Shown here: positions 23,422 to 31,081 of the stretch, piece after piece
Position numbering within the stretch: the first letter of the stretch is position 1
Layout: every line of letters begins with the position of its first letter
Source: Methylobacterium persicinum
GTDB taxonomy: Bacteria > Pseudomonadota > Alphaproteobacteria > Rhizobiales > Beijerinckiaceae
Assembly (NCBI RefSeq): GCF_022179525.1
Contig: NZ_BPQX01000011.1
Location: 272,711-336,710 of the forward strand
Direction of reading: 5' to 3'
DNA length: 64,000 bases
Translations under genes and position numbers: made by a program
Notes under the pieces: model-generated
Seen by the model: the letters and a program-made list of their open reading frames with translations, nothing else
Database searches by the model: none
What the model was told of the DNA's origin: nothing

Positions 23422-24366
23422 TCAAACCGGCGGAGCGGTTCGGGCTGCTTCTCCCGATCGTTCCAGCGCGGCAGCCTGTCGCGCCCGCATCCGCGCCTGG
23501 AGCTGGCTGCGGCGGGCGGCGATGGCGGTGCCGTTGATCTCGCCGCCGAACAGGAACATCGCGGCGAGCCAGTAGAGGAACACGAGGAACACCATCGCCG
23601 TGGCGAGGCCGCCATAGGTCGAGGCGTAGGCGTTGGAGAAGCGCTCGAGGTAGAATCCGAAGCCGAGGCCGGCGAGGAACCACAGGACCAGGGTCACGGC
23701 GATGCCCGGGAGGACCGAGGCGATGGACCGGCGCCCGGCCGCCACGAACTTGTGGGCGATGACCAGCACGAAGGCCAGCAGGAGGGCGGTGACGGCGATC
23801 CGCCCGATGGCGACCGTCAACCCGAGGGGTTCGAGCCCCGGCGCCACGAGGATCAGCCGGCTCCAGATCAGCGGTCCGAGGACCACCAGAAGGGCGAAGG
23901 CCAGAATCGCGAAGGCGCCGCAGACGACGTAGCCGATGGATTCGAGGCGGGTCAGCCACCAGGGCCGGCTCTCCCGCAGCCCATAGGCGCGGTTGAGCCC
24001 AACCCGGAGACTCTCGACGCCCGACGAGGAAAAGTAGAGGGCGAACAGGGCGCCCAGGGTCAGCACGCCCCCGCGCTGGGTGGTGAGCACCCGGTGGACC
24101 TCCGAGACGATGGGCGAGGCGATTTCCCGGGGCCATGCCTCGAAGATCAGCGTGCCGGCCTCGTCCGCGAGGGACGCGGTGCCGAACAGGCCAGCGAGCG
24201 CCGCCAGGAGAATCAAAAACGGGAACAGGGACGTCAGGATCGAGAGGGCGATGTGGCTGGCGATCGCCCAGCCGTCATGGGAGACGAACCGCTGCGCGGC
24301 GAGCCCTGCGATGCCGAGACCTTTGCGAACTGTGTTCACGGGTTCGGAACGCCCTCTCCGCATCAC
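23422..24366 (-). CDS. YihY/BrkB family inner-membrane protein
   Basis: 314 residues with about six membrane helices. Motifs include ASHIALSILTSLFPFLILLAALAGL, GGVLTLGALFALYFSSSGVESLRVGLNRAYG, RPWWLTRLESIGYV and YASTYGGLATAMVFLVFLYWLAAMFLFGGEINGT, typical of the family once misnamed ribonuclease BN. Its function is unsettled; export or envelope roles have been proposed. The last 40 residues are cytoplasmic and Ala/Arg-rich. Either Met 1 or Met 2 could start it. Confidence 0.88.
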   Translation of the reverse strand: MMRRGRSEPVNTVRKGLGIAGLAAQRFVSHDGWAIASHIALSILTSLFPFLILLAALAGLFGTASLADEAGTLIFEAWPREIASPIVSEVHRVLTTQRGGVLTLGALFALYFSSSGVESLRVGLNRAYGLRESRPWWLTRLESIGYVVCGAFAILAFALLVVLGPLIWSRLILVAPGLEPLGLTVAIGRIAVTALLLAFVLVIAHKFVAAGRRSIASVLPGIAVTLVLWFLAGLGFGFYLERFSNAYASTYGGLATAMVFLVFLYWLAAMFLFGGEINGTAIAARRSQLQARMRARQAAALERSGEAARTAPPV

Positions 24367-24475
24367 CGCGCCGTCGATGGCGGGGCGAGGCAGCCCCCGT
24401 CAACGCCGCATGCCCCGACTCGAGCCTTTGGCCACAGGGTGACGCCTTCGTGCAACGCCGCGATGCGCAGGTCGA

Positions 24476-25450
24476 ATGGATGCGGCGGTTGCCAGAACGG
24501 AACGGCCATGTTTGGCGGTGGTGGGCCTGCCGCCCTCCGTCCAGCGAGCGCCTGTGAGTCCGTCGCGTCCCCCCACCGAGCCCTCGCTCGCCGCTGGCCT
24601 CGTGCCGCGCCTGTTCGTCCTGATCTGGTCGACGGGCTTCATCTCGGCCCGGGCGGCCGTACCGCATGCGGACCCGCTGCTCTTCACCGCCCTCCGGTTC
24701 AGCTGCGTTGCGCTGATCCTAGGGATCATCGCCGTGGCGGCAGGGGCGCGCTTCCCGGCGGGATGGAGCGGCTGGCGGGGGCCCCTCGTCGCCGGGTTCC
24801 TGATGCAGGGGGTCTACCTCTCGGGCACCTTCATCGCCATCGGGCTCGGTCTGCCTGCGGGAATTGCCGCCCTGGTGGGGAGCCTCCAGCCGCTGCTCAC
24901 CGCCTCCCTGGCCGGACCGCTCCTCGGCGAGCGGGTCAGCCGGCGGCGGGCGGTGGGAATCGGACTCGGGTTCCTCGGCGCCGGACTGGTGCTCGCCCCG
25001 AAGCTCGGGGCGACCGATCCTTCCGGGATCCCGGCCGGGGCACTCGCCATCTCGTTCGGCTCCGTTGTCGCCCTGACCCTCGGCACCCTCTGGCAGAAGC
25101 GCACGGGCGGCGGTGGGGACCTCCTGGCGAACGCCGTCCTCCAGTTCCTCGGCGGCACCGCCTGTGCCGCCCCCGTGGCCCTCCTGCTCGGCCACGGCAG
25201 GTTCGACCCCGTGGCACCCCTGTGGCTGAGCCTCGCCTGGGCGATCCTCGTCAATTCCGTGACGGGGGTGCTGCTGTTCCTTTACCTGATCCGCCGGGGT
25301 GCCGTGGCCGGCGTCGCCTCCCTGTTCTTCCTCGTGCCCCCCGTCTCGGCCGCGCTCGGCTACGTCCTGTTCGGCGAGACGCTGACCGGGATGCAGGTGG
25401 GAGGCATGGCGGTGGCGGCCCTCGGCGTGGCGGTGGCGAACCGCGGCTGA
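24476..25450 (+). CDS. EamA/DMT family transporter
   Basis: Up to 324 residues with ten hydrophobic segments in two EamA repeats. Repeat 1 starts LVPRLFVLIWSTGFISARAAVPHADPLLFTALRF and includes GLPAGIAALVGSLQPLLTA. Repeat 2 has AISFGSVVALTLGTLWQKR and ends VAGVASLFFLVPPVSAALGYVLFGETLTGMQVGGMAV. The start is uncertain: ATG 24476 gives a 40-residue polar leader, while GTG 24554 gives a more typical N terminus. It is probably a metabolite or amino-acid exporter of the inner membrane; the substrate is not predictable. Confidence 0.86.
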   Translation: MDAAVARTERPCLAVVGLPPSVQRAPVSPSRPPTEPSLAAGLVPRLFVLIWSTGFISARAAVPHADPLLFTALRFSCVALILGIIAVAAGARFPAGWSGWRGPLVAGFLMQGVYLSGTFIAIGLGLPAGIAALVGSLQPLLTASLAGPLLGERVSRRRAVGIGLGFLGAGLVLAPKLGATDPSGIPAGALAISFGSVVALTLGTLWQKRTGGGGDLLANAVLQFLGGTACAAPVALLLGHGRFDPVAPLWLSLAWAILVNSVTGVLLFLYLIRRGAVAGVASLFFLVPPVSAALGYVLFGETLTGMQVGGMAVAALGVAVANRG

Positions 25451-25528
25451 AGGACCGGAACGTCGCGCCCGGCAACCGGAACGGCCCGAGCGACTTGTCC
25501 GCCCGGGGCGCAGGGGCGCCCGGCAGGA

Positions 25529-27091
25529 GTGACGCCAGCCATGCCCGGAACCGAGATCCGCCTCGCCCTCGACGCGATACCGATGGGAGGCATGGCCGAG
25601 GGTTCGGCCGGGGAGGACAAGGTGCTGTTCGTTCGCGACGCCTCAGGCGTGCGAGCGTTCCAGGCCAAGTGTCCGCACCTGGGAGCCCCCCTCGCAAAGG
25701 GCGAGATCTGCGGCGAACGGCTCTACTGTCCCTGGCACAAGGCCGCCTTCGCCCTCACCGACGGAAGCCTGGAAGAACCCCCGGCCCTCGACGGGCTGAC
25801 CCGCTACCCTGTCCGCGTCGAGGGAGCGGAGGCGATCGCCACCCTCTCGCCGGAGCCGGAGACGCGCAAGACCGCCACAACCGCCATCCGCAGCGTCCTC
25901 ATCGTCGGGGCTGGGGCGGCGGCGGTGGCCTGCGTGAAGACCCTGCGCCGGGAGGGTTACGCCGGCACGATCACTCTGGTCGGCCGGGAATCGCACCCGC
26001 CCTACGACCGGACGAAGCTGTCGAAGCAGTTCCTGGCCAAGCCGACGCCCCCCGAGAAGACGCTCATCGAGCCCGATTTCGCACAGGCCAACGGCGTCGA
26101 GCGGATGACCGCCGAGGTCGAGCGGGTCGATCCGGCGACCCGGACTGTGACCCTGGCCGGCGGGCGGACCCTGAACGCCGACGCGATCCTCGTGGCCACG
26201 GGCAGCCGGGCCGTCATGCCCGACTTTCCCGGCAAGGAGCGCGAGGGCGTATTCACCCTGCGGAGCCTCGACGACGCCGTCCGGGTCAGCGAGGCCGCGG
26301 GCGAGGCCAAGCGCGTGGTGGTGATCGGCGCCGGCTTCATCGGCATGGAGGCCGCGGCCTTCCTGACGAAGCGTGGCCTCACCGTGACGGTGCTGGCACG
26401 GGAAGAGGTGCCCTTCGCCAAGCGCTTCGGCGAGGAGGTGGGCGCCGCCCTCAAGCGGTATCATGCCGGCAACGGCGTGGCGTTCGAGACCGGCTCCGTC
26501 GCCCAGATTGCCGGCAACGGAAAGGTCGAGGCGGTCGAGACCGAGGACGGCCGCAGCCTTCCCGCCGACCTCGTCCTCGTGGGGGCGGGCGCGAAGCCGG
26601 AGACCGGGATCGTCGCGGGTATCGAGGCCGACGACAGCGGCGGCCTCCCCGTGGGGGCCGACCTCAAGATCGCCGACTCCGTGTGGATCGCCGGCGACAT
26701 CGCCGCCTTCCCGGAGGCGACGAGCGGTCTGAAGGCCCGGATCGAGCACTGGCGCCTTGCCGAGCAGCACGGCACGCATGTCGCCCACGCCATCCTCGGC
26801 GAGACCGGCGCCTTCTCCGGAGCGCCGTTCTTCTGGAGCAACCAGGGCGACAAGCGCCTCGACTATGGCGGCTACGCCCCCGAGTTCGATCGGATCGTCA
26901 TGCAGGGTGATCCCGCGGCCCTCGATTTCATTGCCTTCTATGTGAAGGACGGCAAGGCGACGGCCGCCTGCAGCATCGGCCGCAACACAGCTTTTACCGC
27001 CTTCCTGCACCTCCTCGGCGAGAACCGCCTCCCCTCCGCCGCGGACATCGAGGCCGGGGCCGACCTGCCCGGCTTGGCCAAACAGGTGTGA
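25529..27091 (+). CDS. Rieske-FAD/NAD(P) oxidoreductase fusion (AIF/ferredoxin-reductase type)
   Basis: 520 residues. Residues 5-105 form a Rieske [2Fe-2S] domain with CPHLGAPL and CPWHKAAF (C-x-H and C-x2-H ligands). A pyridine-nucleotide-disulfide-type reductase follows: FAD motif VLIVGAGAAAVACVKTL, then PPYDRTKLSK, ATGSRAVMPDFPG, the NAD-binding VVVIGAGFIGMEAA and VWIAGDIAAFPE for the second FAD contact. A C-terminal reductase domain (RIEHWRLAEQHGTHVA) ends it. Such single-chain proteins resemble apoptosis-inducing-factor-like reductases and rubredoxin/ferredoxin reductases. The electron acceptor is unknown. An alternative start is 25541. Confidence 0.9.
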   Translation: MTPAMPGTEIRLALDAIPMGGMAEGSAGEDKVLFVRDASGVRAFQAKCPHLGAPLAKGEICGERLYCPWHKAAFALTDGSLEEPPALDGLTRYPVRVEGAEAIATLSPEPETRKTATTAIRSVLIVGAGAAAVACVKTLRREGYAGTITLVGRESHPPYDRTKLSKQFLAKPTPPEKTLIEPDFAQANGVERMTAEVERVDPATRTVTLAGGRTLNADAILVATGSRAVMPDFPGKEREGVFTLRSLDDAVRVSEAAGEAKRVVVIGAGFIGMEAAAFLTKRGLTVTVLAREEVPFAKRFGEEVGAALKRYHAGNGVAFETGSVAQIAGNGKVEAVETEDGRSLPADLVLVGAGAKPETGIVAGIEADDSGGLPVGADLKIADSVWIAGDIAAFPEATSGLKARIEHWRLAEQHGTHVAHAILGETGAFSGAPFFWSNQGDKRLDYGGYAPEFDRIVMQGDPAALDFIAFYVKDGKATAACSIGRNTAFTAFLHLLGENRLPSAADIEAGADLPGLAKQV

Positions 27092-27218
27092 GCGGGCTTA
27101 CCCCTCCTTACCTGCGGGGATCGGGGAGGCTCGCCTGCGTCAGCAAGGCACGGAACGTTGGACCGTACTCGCCGCTTCATCCCAGTCGCCCTGTATCGGG
27201 CGCAGTGGGGGAACGGGC

Positions 27219-27425
27219 ATGAATACGGTTCTCGTCGTCGCTCTGATTTGTGCCGCCTCGGTGCAGGGGCAGGATTGCTCCCGCGACACCGCCCTCGACG
27301 TCATCACGGGGCCGGCGCATTCCCTGCAGGAATGTCTGGTCCAGGGCCCGGTCCTTGCCGCCAGCTCCGGATTCCACGGCGAGGATGGCGCCTACGTGAA
27401 GACCCGGTGCGAAGTGAAGCACTGA
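27219..27425 (+). CDS. Small exported cysteine-containing protein
   Basis: 68 residues. MNTVLVVALICAASVQGQDCSRDTALDVITG gives a short signal-like segment, then a domain with Cys at CSRDTA, QECLVQ and TRCEVKH. A Shine-Dalgarno-like GGGGGAACGGG lies upstream. Proteins of this size and pattern occur in many Rhizobiales, but I know of no function. It stands alone between the Rieske-FAD gene and mcd. Confidence 0.65.
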   Translation: MNTVLVVALICAASVQGQDCSRDTALDVITGPAHSLQECLVQGPVLAASSGFHGEDGAYVKTRCEVKH

Positions 27426-27431
27426 GACCGT

Positions 27432-27449
27432 CTTGAACTTTGGTTCAAG
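27432..27449. promoter_or_regulatory. Inverted repeat upstream of mcd
   Basis: CTTGAAC (27432-27438) and GTTCAAG (27443-27449) are perfect 7-bp arms around TTTG, 85 bp before the mcd start and 6 bp after the preceding stop. Its A+T content and short spacing suggest an operator. It could alternatively be a weak terminator of the small gene, but no T-run follows. Confidence 0.45.
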
Positions 27450-27534
27450 CGTCCGGCAATCGAATCTATTTCGGTGTGGGCCGCGGAACGGTTAGAAGGG
27501 TCGCCATAACAGACGCCAGAAGCGAGAGTATGCC

Positions 27535-29217
27535 ATGTCCGCATCCCCCGCCATCCAGACGGAAGATTTCGATCTCGTCGCCACGACCAAGGCCGCGGGC
27601 CAGACCGCCAAGCGACTGAGCGACGAGGCCGTGCGCCGCGTCCGCGCCCGCATCATCGGCGCCGACGGACGGATCGACGCCGGAAAGCTCGAAGCACACC
27701 AGCATGCCGCCCACGGCCTCGCGTGGCTCTCGACCTACGCCGAGGCCGTGAGCGAACTCGGCGACTATGCCGAGCGCCTGACGGCCGAGGGCAAGTTCGG
27801 CGAGACCGAGGAACTGCTGGTCCGCATCGGCGCCGGCGAATATCTCGACCAGATCTTCTCCGGCATCCCCATGAGCCAGGGCGAGATCGTGCGCCCCATC
27901 GGCTCCCTGGGCCTGTCCGCCAAGGAGGTGGCCGAGTACCGCACGGAAGCGGTCGAGACCCTCATCGCCGAGGGCAACACGCCCGAGAACAGGGCCGCCC
28001 TGGTGGCCCGGATGCGGGACGGCGGCGGCGCCGCGACGGTGGGCAATTCCGGCCTCGACGAGGACATGGAGGCGATCCGCTCCGAGATGCGACGGTTCGG
28101 CAAGGCCGAGGTCGCCGACCACGCCCACGAGTGGCACCTGCAGAACGCCTACATCCCGATGTCGGTCATCGAGAAGATGGCGGAACTCGGCGTGTTCGGC
28201 CTGACCATCCCCGAGGAATACGGCGGCATGGGCATGCCCAAGGCGGCCATGTGCGTGGTCTCGGAAGAATTGTCCCGGGCCTATATCGGCGTCGGCTCGC
28301 TGGGCACCCGCTCGGAGATCGCCGCCGAACTGATCCTGTGCGGCGGTACCGAGGAGCAGAAGCAGCGCTTCCTGCCCAAGATCGCCAGCGGCGACATCCT
28401 GCCCACCGCCGTCTTCACCGAGCCGAATACCGGTTCGGACCTCGCCTCCCTGCGCACCCGCGCGGTGAAGGAGGGGGATACGTGGAAGATCACCGGCAAC
28501 AAGACCTGGATCACCCACCCCGTCCGCGCCGATATCATGACGGTGCTGGTGCGCACGATCCCGGAGGAGAAGGGTCACAAAGGCCTGTCCCTCCTGATCG
28601 CCGAGAAGCCCCGGGGCACGGACGAGGATCCGTTCCCGGTGGCGGGCCTGTCCGGCGGCGAGATCGAGGTGCTCGGCTACCGGGGCATGAAGGAGTACGA
28701 GCTCGCCTTCGAGGACTTCGCCGTCCCGGCGGCGAACCTCCTCGGCGAGGTCGAGGGCAAGGGCTTCGCCCAGCTGATGCAGACCTTCGAGTCCGCCCGG
28801 ATCCAGACGGCGGCCCGCGCCATCGGCGTGGCCCAGGCGGCGTTGGATGCCGGCCTGCGCTATGCCGAGGAACGGATGCAGTTCGGCAAGGCGCTGGTGA
28901 ACTTCCCGCGCGTGGCCGACAAGCTCGCGATGATGGCGGTGGAGATCAACATCGCCCGCCAGCTCACCTACTTCTCCGCCCGGCGGAAGGACGAGGGCCG
29001 GCGTTGCGACCTTGAAGCGGGCATGGCCAAGCTGCTCGGCGCCCGTGTCGCCTGGGCAGCGGCGGACAACGCCCTGCAGATCCACGGCGGCAACGGCTTC
29101 GCCCTGGAATACCCGGTGAGCCGCCTGCTCTGCGACGCCCGCATCCTCTCGATCTTCGAGGGTGCCGCCGAGATCCAGGCCCAGGTCATCGCCCGCCGTC
29201 TGCTCGACGCGGCGTAG
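27535..29217 (+). CDS. mcd: Methylsuccinyl-CoA dehydrogenase (probable)
   Basis: 560 residues, about 170 longer at the N terminus than ordinary acyl-CoA dehydrogenases, which is the hallmark of Mcd. Mcd oxidises (2S)-methylsuccinyl-CoA to mesaconyl-CoA in the ethylmalonyl-CoA pathway. The C-terminal two thirds show FGLTIPEEYGGMGMPKAAMCVVSEELSR, the FAD site TAVFTEPNTGSDLASLRTRA and WKITGNKTWITH. QIHGGNGFALEYPVSRLLCDARILSIFEGAAEIQ carries the expected catalytic Glu in FEGAAE. The pathway regenerates glyoxylate for the serine cycle. Start ATG 27535. Isovaleryl- or another acyl-CoA dehydrogenase is the alternative. Confidence 0.85.
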   Translation: MSASPAIQTEDFDLVATTKAAGQTAKRLSDEAVRRVRARIIGADGRIDAGKLEAHQHAAHGLAWLSTYAEAVSELGDYAERLTAEGKFGETEELLVRIGAGEYLDQIFSGIPMSQGEIVRPIGSLGLSAKEVAEYRTEAVETLIAEGNTPENRAALVARMRDGGGAATVGNSGLDEDMEAIRSEMRRFGKAEVADHAHEWHLQNAYIPMSVIEKMAELGVFGLTIPEEYGGMGMPKAAMCVVSEELSRAYIGVGSLGTRSEIAAELILCGGTEEQKQRFLPKIASGDILPTAVFTEPNTGSDLASLRTRAVKEGDTWKITGNKTWITHPVRADIMTVLVRTIPEEKGHKGLSLLIAEKPRGTDEDPFPVAGLSGGEIEVLGYRGMKEYELAFEDFAVPAANLLGEVEGKGFAQLMQTFESARIQTAARAIGVAQAALDAGLRYAEERMQFGKALVNFPRVADKLAMMAVEINIARQLTYFSARRKDEGRRCDLEAGMAKLLGARVAWAAADNALQIHGGNGFALEYPVSRLLCDARILSIFEGAAEIQAQVIARRLLDAA

Positions 29218-29227
29218 GGTTTTCGGC

Positions 29228-29252
29228 CCGGGCGGCGCTGTGCCGCCCGGTC
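29228..29252 (+). terminator. Rho-independent-type terminator after mcd
   Basis: CCGGGCGGC (29228-29236), loop GCTGT, GCCGCCCGG (29242-29250): a perfect 9-bp stem 11 bp after the stop, followed by TCTTA. Confidence 0.75.
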
Positions 29253-29262
29253 TTACCGCCCA

Positions 29263-29356
29263 CCGTCATTGCGAGCGAAGCGAAGCAATCCAGTGTGGCG
29301 GGACGCCTCTAAACTGAGCGCTTCCCTGCATTGCTTCGCTTCGCTCACAATGACGG
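29263..29356. repeat. Extragenic palindromic element (~94 bp), copy 2
   Basis: The left end CCGTCATTGCGAGCGAAG leads into GCAATCCAG, and the right half TGCATTGCTTCGCTTCGCTC ends CAATGACGG. Both ends are of the CATTG subtype, so the arms match better than in copy 1. It lies between the mcd terminator and the next, convergent gene. Confidence 0.85.
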
Positions 29357-29416
29357 GTTTGGCTGGTAGAGTCGCCTTCCGCCATCGCGAATGCGAAGAC
29401 GGAAAGACGAAAAACT

Positions 29417-29593
29417 CTACTTCGTGATCTTCACCGAGACCGGGTCGCTCGACGGGAACGTCTCCTCGAGGGCCTCGTCGAGGCGCTCGCCCATCTTCTC
29501 CTGCTTGTTCTCCGGGTGATGCTTGTCGCCGGGCTTGGCGCTGCCCTGCTGAAAGCCGGCCTGATCGTGGTTCTTTTCGGTCTCGTCGGCCAT
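29417..29593 (-). CDS. Small acidic/charged conserved hypothetical protein
   Basis: 58 residues, highly charged, ending LDEALEETFPSSDPVSVKITK. The E-A-L-E-E-x-F-P-x-S-D-P-V-S tail is a recurring motif in small proteins of Rhizobiales. The start at 29593 gives the compact form (MADETEKNHDQAGF); the longer frame adds an Arg/His-rich leader. No domain, signal or membrane segment is seen, and the function is unknown. Confidence 0.68.
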   Translation of the reverse strand: MADETEKNHDQAGFQQGSAKPGDKHHPENKQEKMGERLDEALEETFPSSDPVSVKITK

Positions 29594-29706
29594 GGGTCGA
29601 TCCCTTGTGTGACGGGAGCACCGGGTGCGGTGCGGGTGCCCATCAACGCGAGGCGCGCCCGGTGTTTCCGAACACCGCACCGATTCGGGCCTCCTTCGTC
29701 ACGGGA

Positions 29707-30975
29707 TCACACCGCCATCGGCGCTGGCGACCTCTGGCCCGCTGCTGCCCGGCGGCGGGCCGCGGCGGGGCGCATCACCGTGTCGTACACGGCGCCCAGC
29801 CGGTCGAGATGGGTGTCGAGGGTGAGCGGGGCCGTCCAGTAACGGTCGTGGGCGGCCCGGCCCATCCGAGCGGCCAGGGCGTCGTCGGTGAGGCGGCGCA
29901 GATGAGCGGCCAGGGCCTCCGGGTCGCCGGAGCGGAACCAATAGCCCGTCTCGCCGTCCACTACCGCCTCCCGCCCGGCACAGGCATCGCTGACGATGAC
30001 CGGCGTGCCGCAGGCAAGCGCCTCGAGCACGGTGAGCGGCTGTCCCTCGTACCAGATGCTCGGGAAGACCAGCGCCCGAGCTCCGCGCATCAGGTCGGCG
30101 ACCGCGGCCGGATCGCGCCAGCCGAGCATGACTGCTTCGGGATAACGCGCCGCAAGCTCATCGCGGTCGGGGCCGTCGCCCACGAACACCGCCTTCACCC
30201 CCGCCCGCCGGGCGGCCTCGGCGAAGATCGGCGCGCCCTTCTCCGTGGAGATCCGCCCGACGAACAGGAAGTCGCCCGGCGCCCCCTCTTGGAGCGGCGC
30301 CTGGGCGAGGGAGACCGGGTTGTCCACCCGGTGCATCACCGTGCCGGGCGGCAGGAGGGGCCGCACCACGCTCTCCTGGAGGGTGCTGATGGTGATGACG
30401 TGCTCGAACAGCTGTGGCAGCCGCGCGACATGGGACAGTCCGACATGGCGGATCATCCGGGCGACCTTGCGCGGGTAGCTTCGGGCATCGCAGTTCGTGC
30501 CGATGCAGGAGGCCGACATCGGCGTCCGGTGGCAGATCGCCCCAGCTCGGTAATCGTAGAAACCCCCGGTGGGGCAGACGAGGAAGAACTCGTGCATCGT
30601 ATAGAGGCACGGATGCCCCGCGGCCCGCAAAGCCCGGCCGATCGAGGGCGAAAGGGCCTTGGCGAAGGCGTGGACATGGACCAGCGTCGCGCCGACCTCG
30701 TAGCGGGCGAGCTCCCGGGCCAGGGCGTCGGCAGCGTGCCCGTTCCAGATCGCCTGCGCCGCGAAGGCCAGGGGGTTGCGCGTCGTGGTGACGTCGTCCT
30801 GCCCGAGGCAGACCACCCGGATCCCCGCCGGCTCCAGCCGGGCATCGACCGGACCGCAGGCGGCGAACAGAGTCACGTCGTAGCCGCGCGACGCCAACCC
30901 GAGGGCCGATTCGATCGCGACCTTGGCCTGCCCGCCATTGATGGCGGCGTGGTCGGCGACAAGGACGATCTGCAC
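29707..30975 (-). CDS. Family 4-type glycosyltransferase A, divergent pair
   Basis: 422 residues from GTG 30975 (VQIVLVADHAAINGG); the frame to 31047 would run into the intergenic region. It has a GT-B fold. The N-terminal half has ALGLASRGYDVTLFAA and TLVHVHAFAKALSPSI, then MHEFFLVCPTGGFYDY. Next is a cysteine block (AICHRTPMSASCIGTNCDARS). The C-terminal donor domain has FLFVGRISTEKGAPIFAEAARRAG, VFPSIWYEGQPLTVLEALACGTPVIVSD (the E-x7-E region) and GETGYWF. It transfers a sugar from an unknown nucleotide donor. A paralogue is divergently encoded 106 bp away. Confidence 0.87.
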   Translation of the reverse strand: MQIVLVADHAAINGGQAKVAIESALGLASRGYDVTLFAACGPVDARLEPAGIRVVCLGQDDVTTTRNPLAFAAQAIWNGHAADALARELARYEVGATLVHVHAFAKALSPSIGRALRAAGHPCLYTMHEFFLVCPTGGFYDYRAGAICHRTPMSASCIGTNCDARSYPRKVARMIRHVGLSHVARLPQLFEHVITISTLQESVVRPLLPPGTVMHRVDNPVSLAQAPLQEGAPGDFLFVGRISTEKGAPIFAEAARRAGVKAVFVGDGPDRDELAARYPEAVMLGWRDPAAVADLMRGARALVFPSIWYEGQPLTVLEALACGTPVIVSDACAGREAVVDGETGYWFRSGDPEALAAHLRRLTDDALAARMGRAAHDRYWTAPLTLDTHLDRLGAVYDTVMRPAAARRRAAAGQRSPAPMAV

Positions 30976-31081
30976 GAACGAACCCCCGGCGCGGTGATGC
31001 GCCCTCCGGCTTACTCCATCATCAGTTGATCCGGCGTAAACCTGCAATCAATAGTATCAAAGCCCGAGACGGGGGCGCTGC
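30976..31081. promoter_or_regulatory. Shared divergent promoter region of the glycosyltransferase pair
   Basis: These 106 bp between two divergent paralogous genes must contain both promoters. The centre (31015-31065) is relatively A+T-rich. No clear palindrome was found. Confidence 0.4.

Noticed and set aside
23416-26910. 1164-codon open frame covering four genes on the plus strand
   Set aside because: It crosses the YihY gene antisense and the EamA and Rieske-FAD genes out of frame. No domain is seen.
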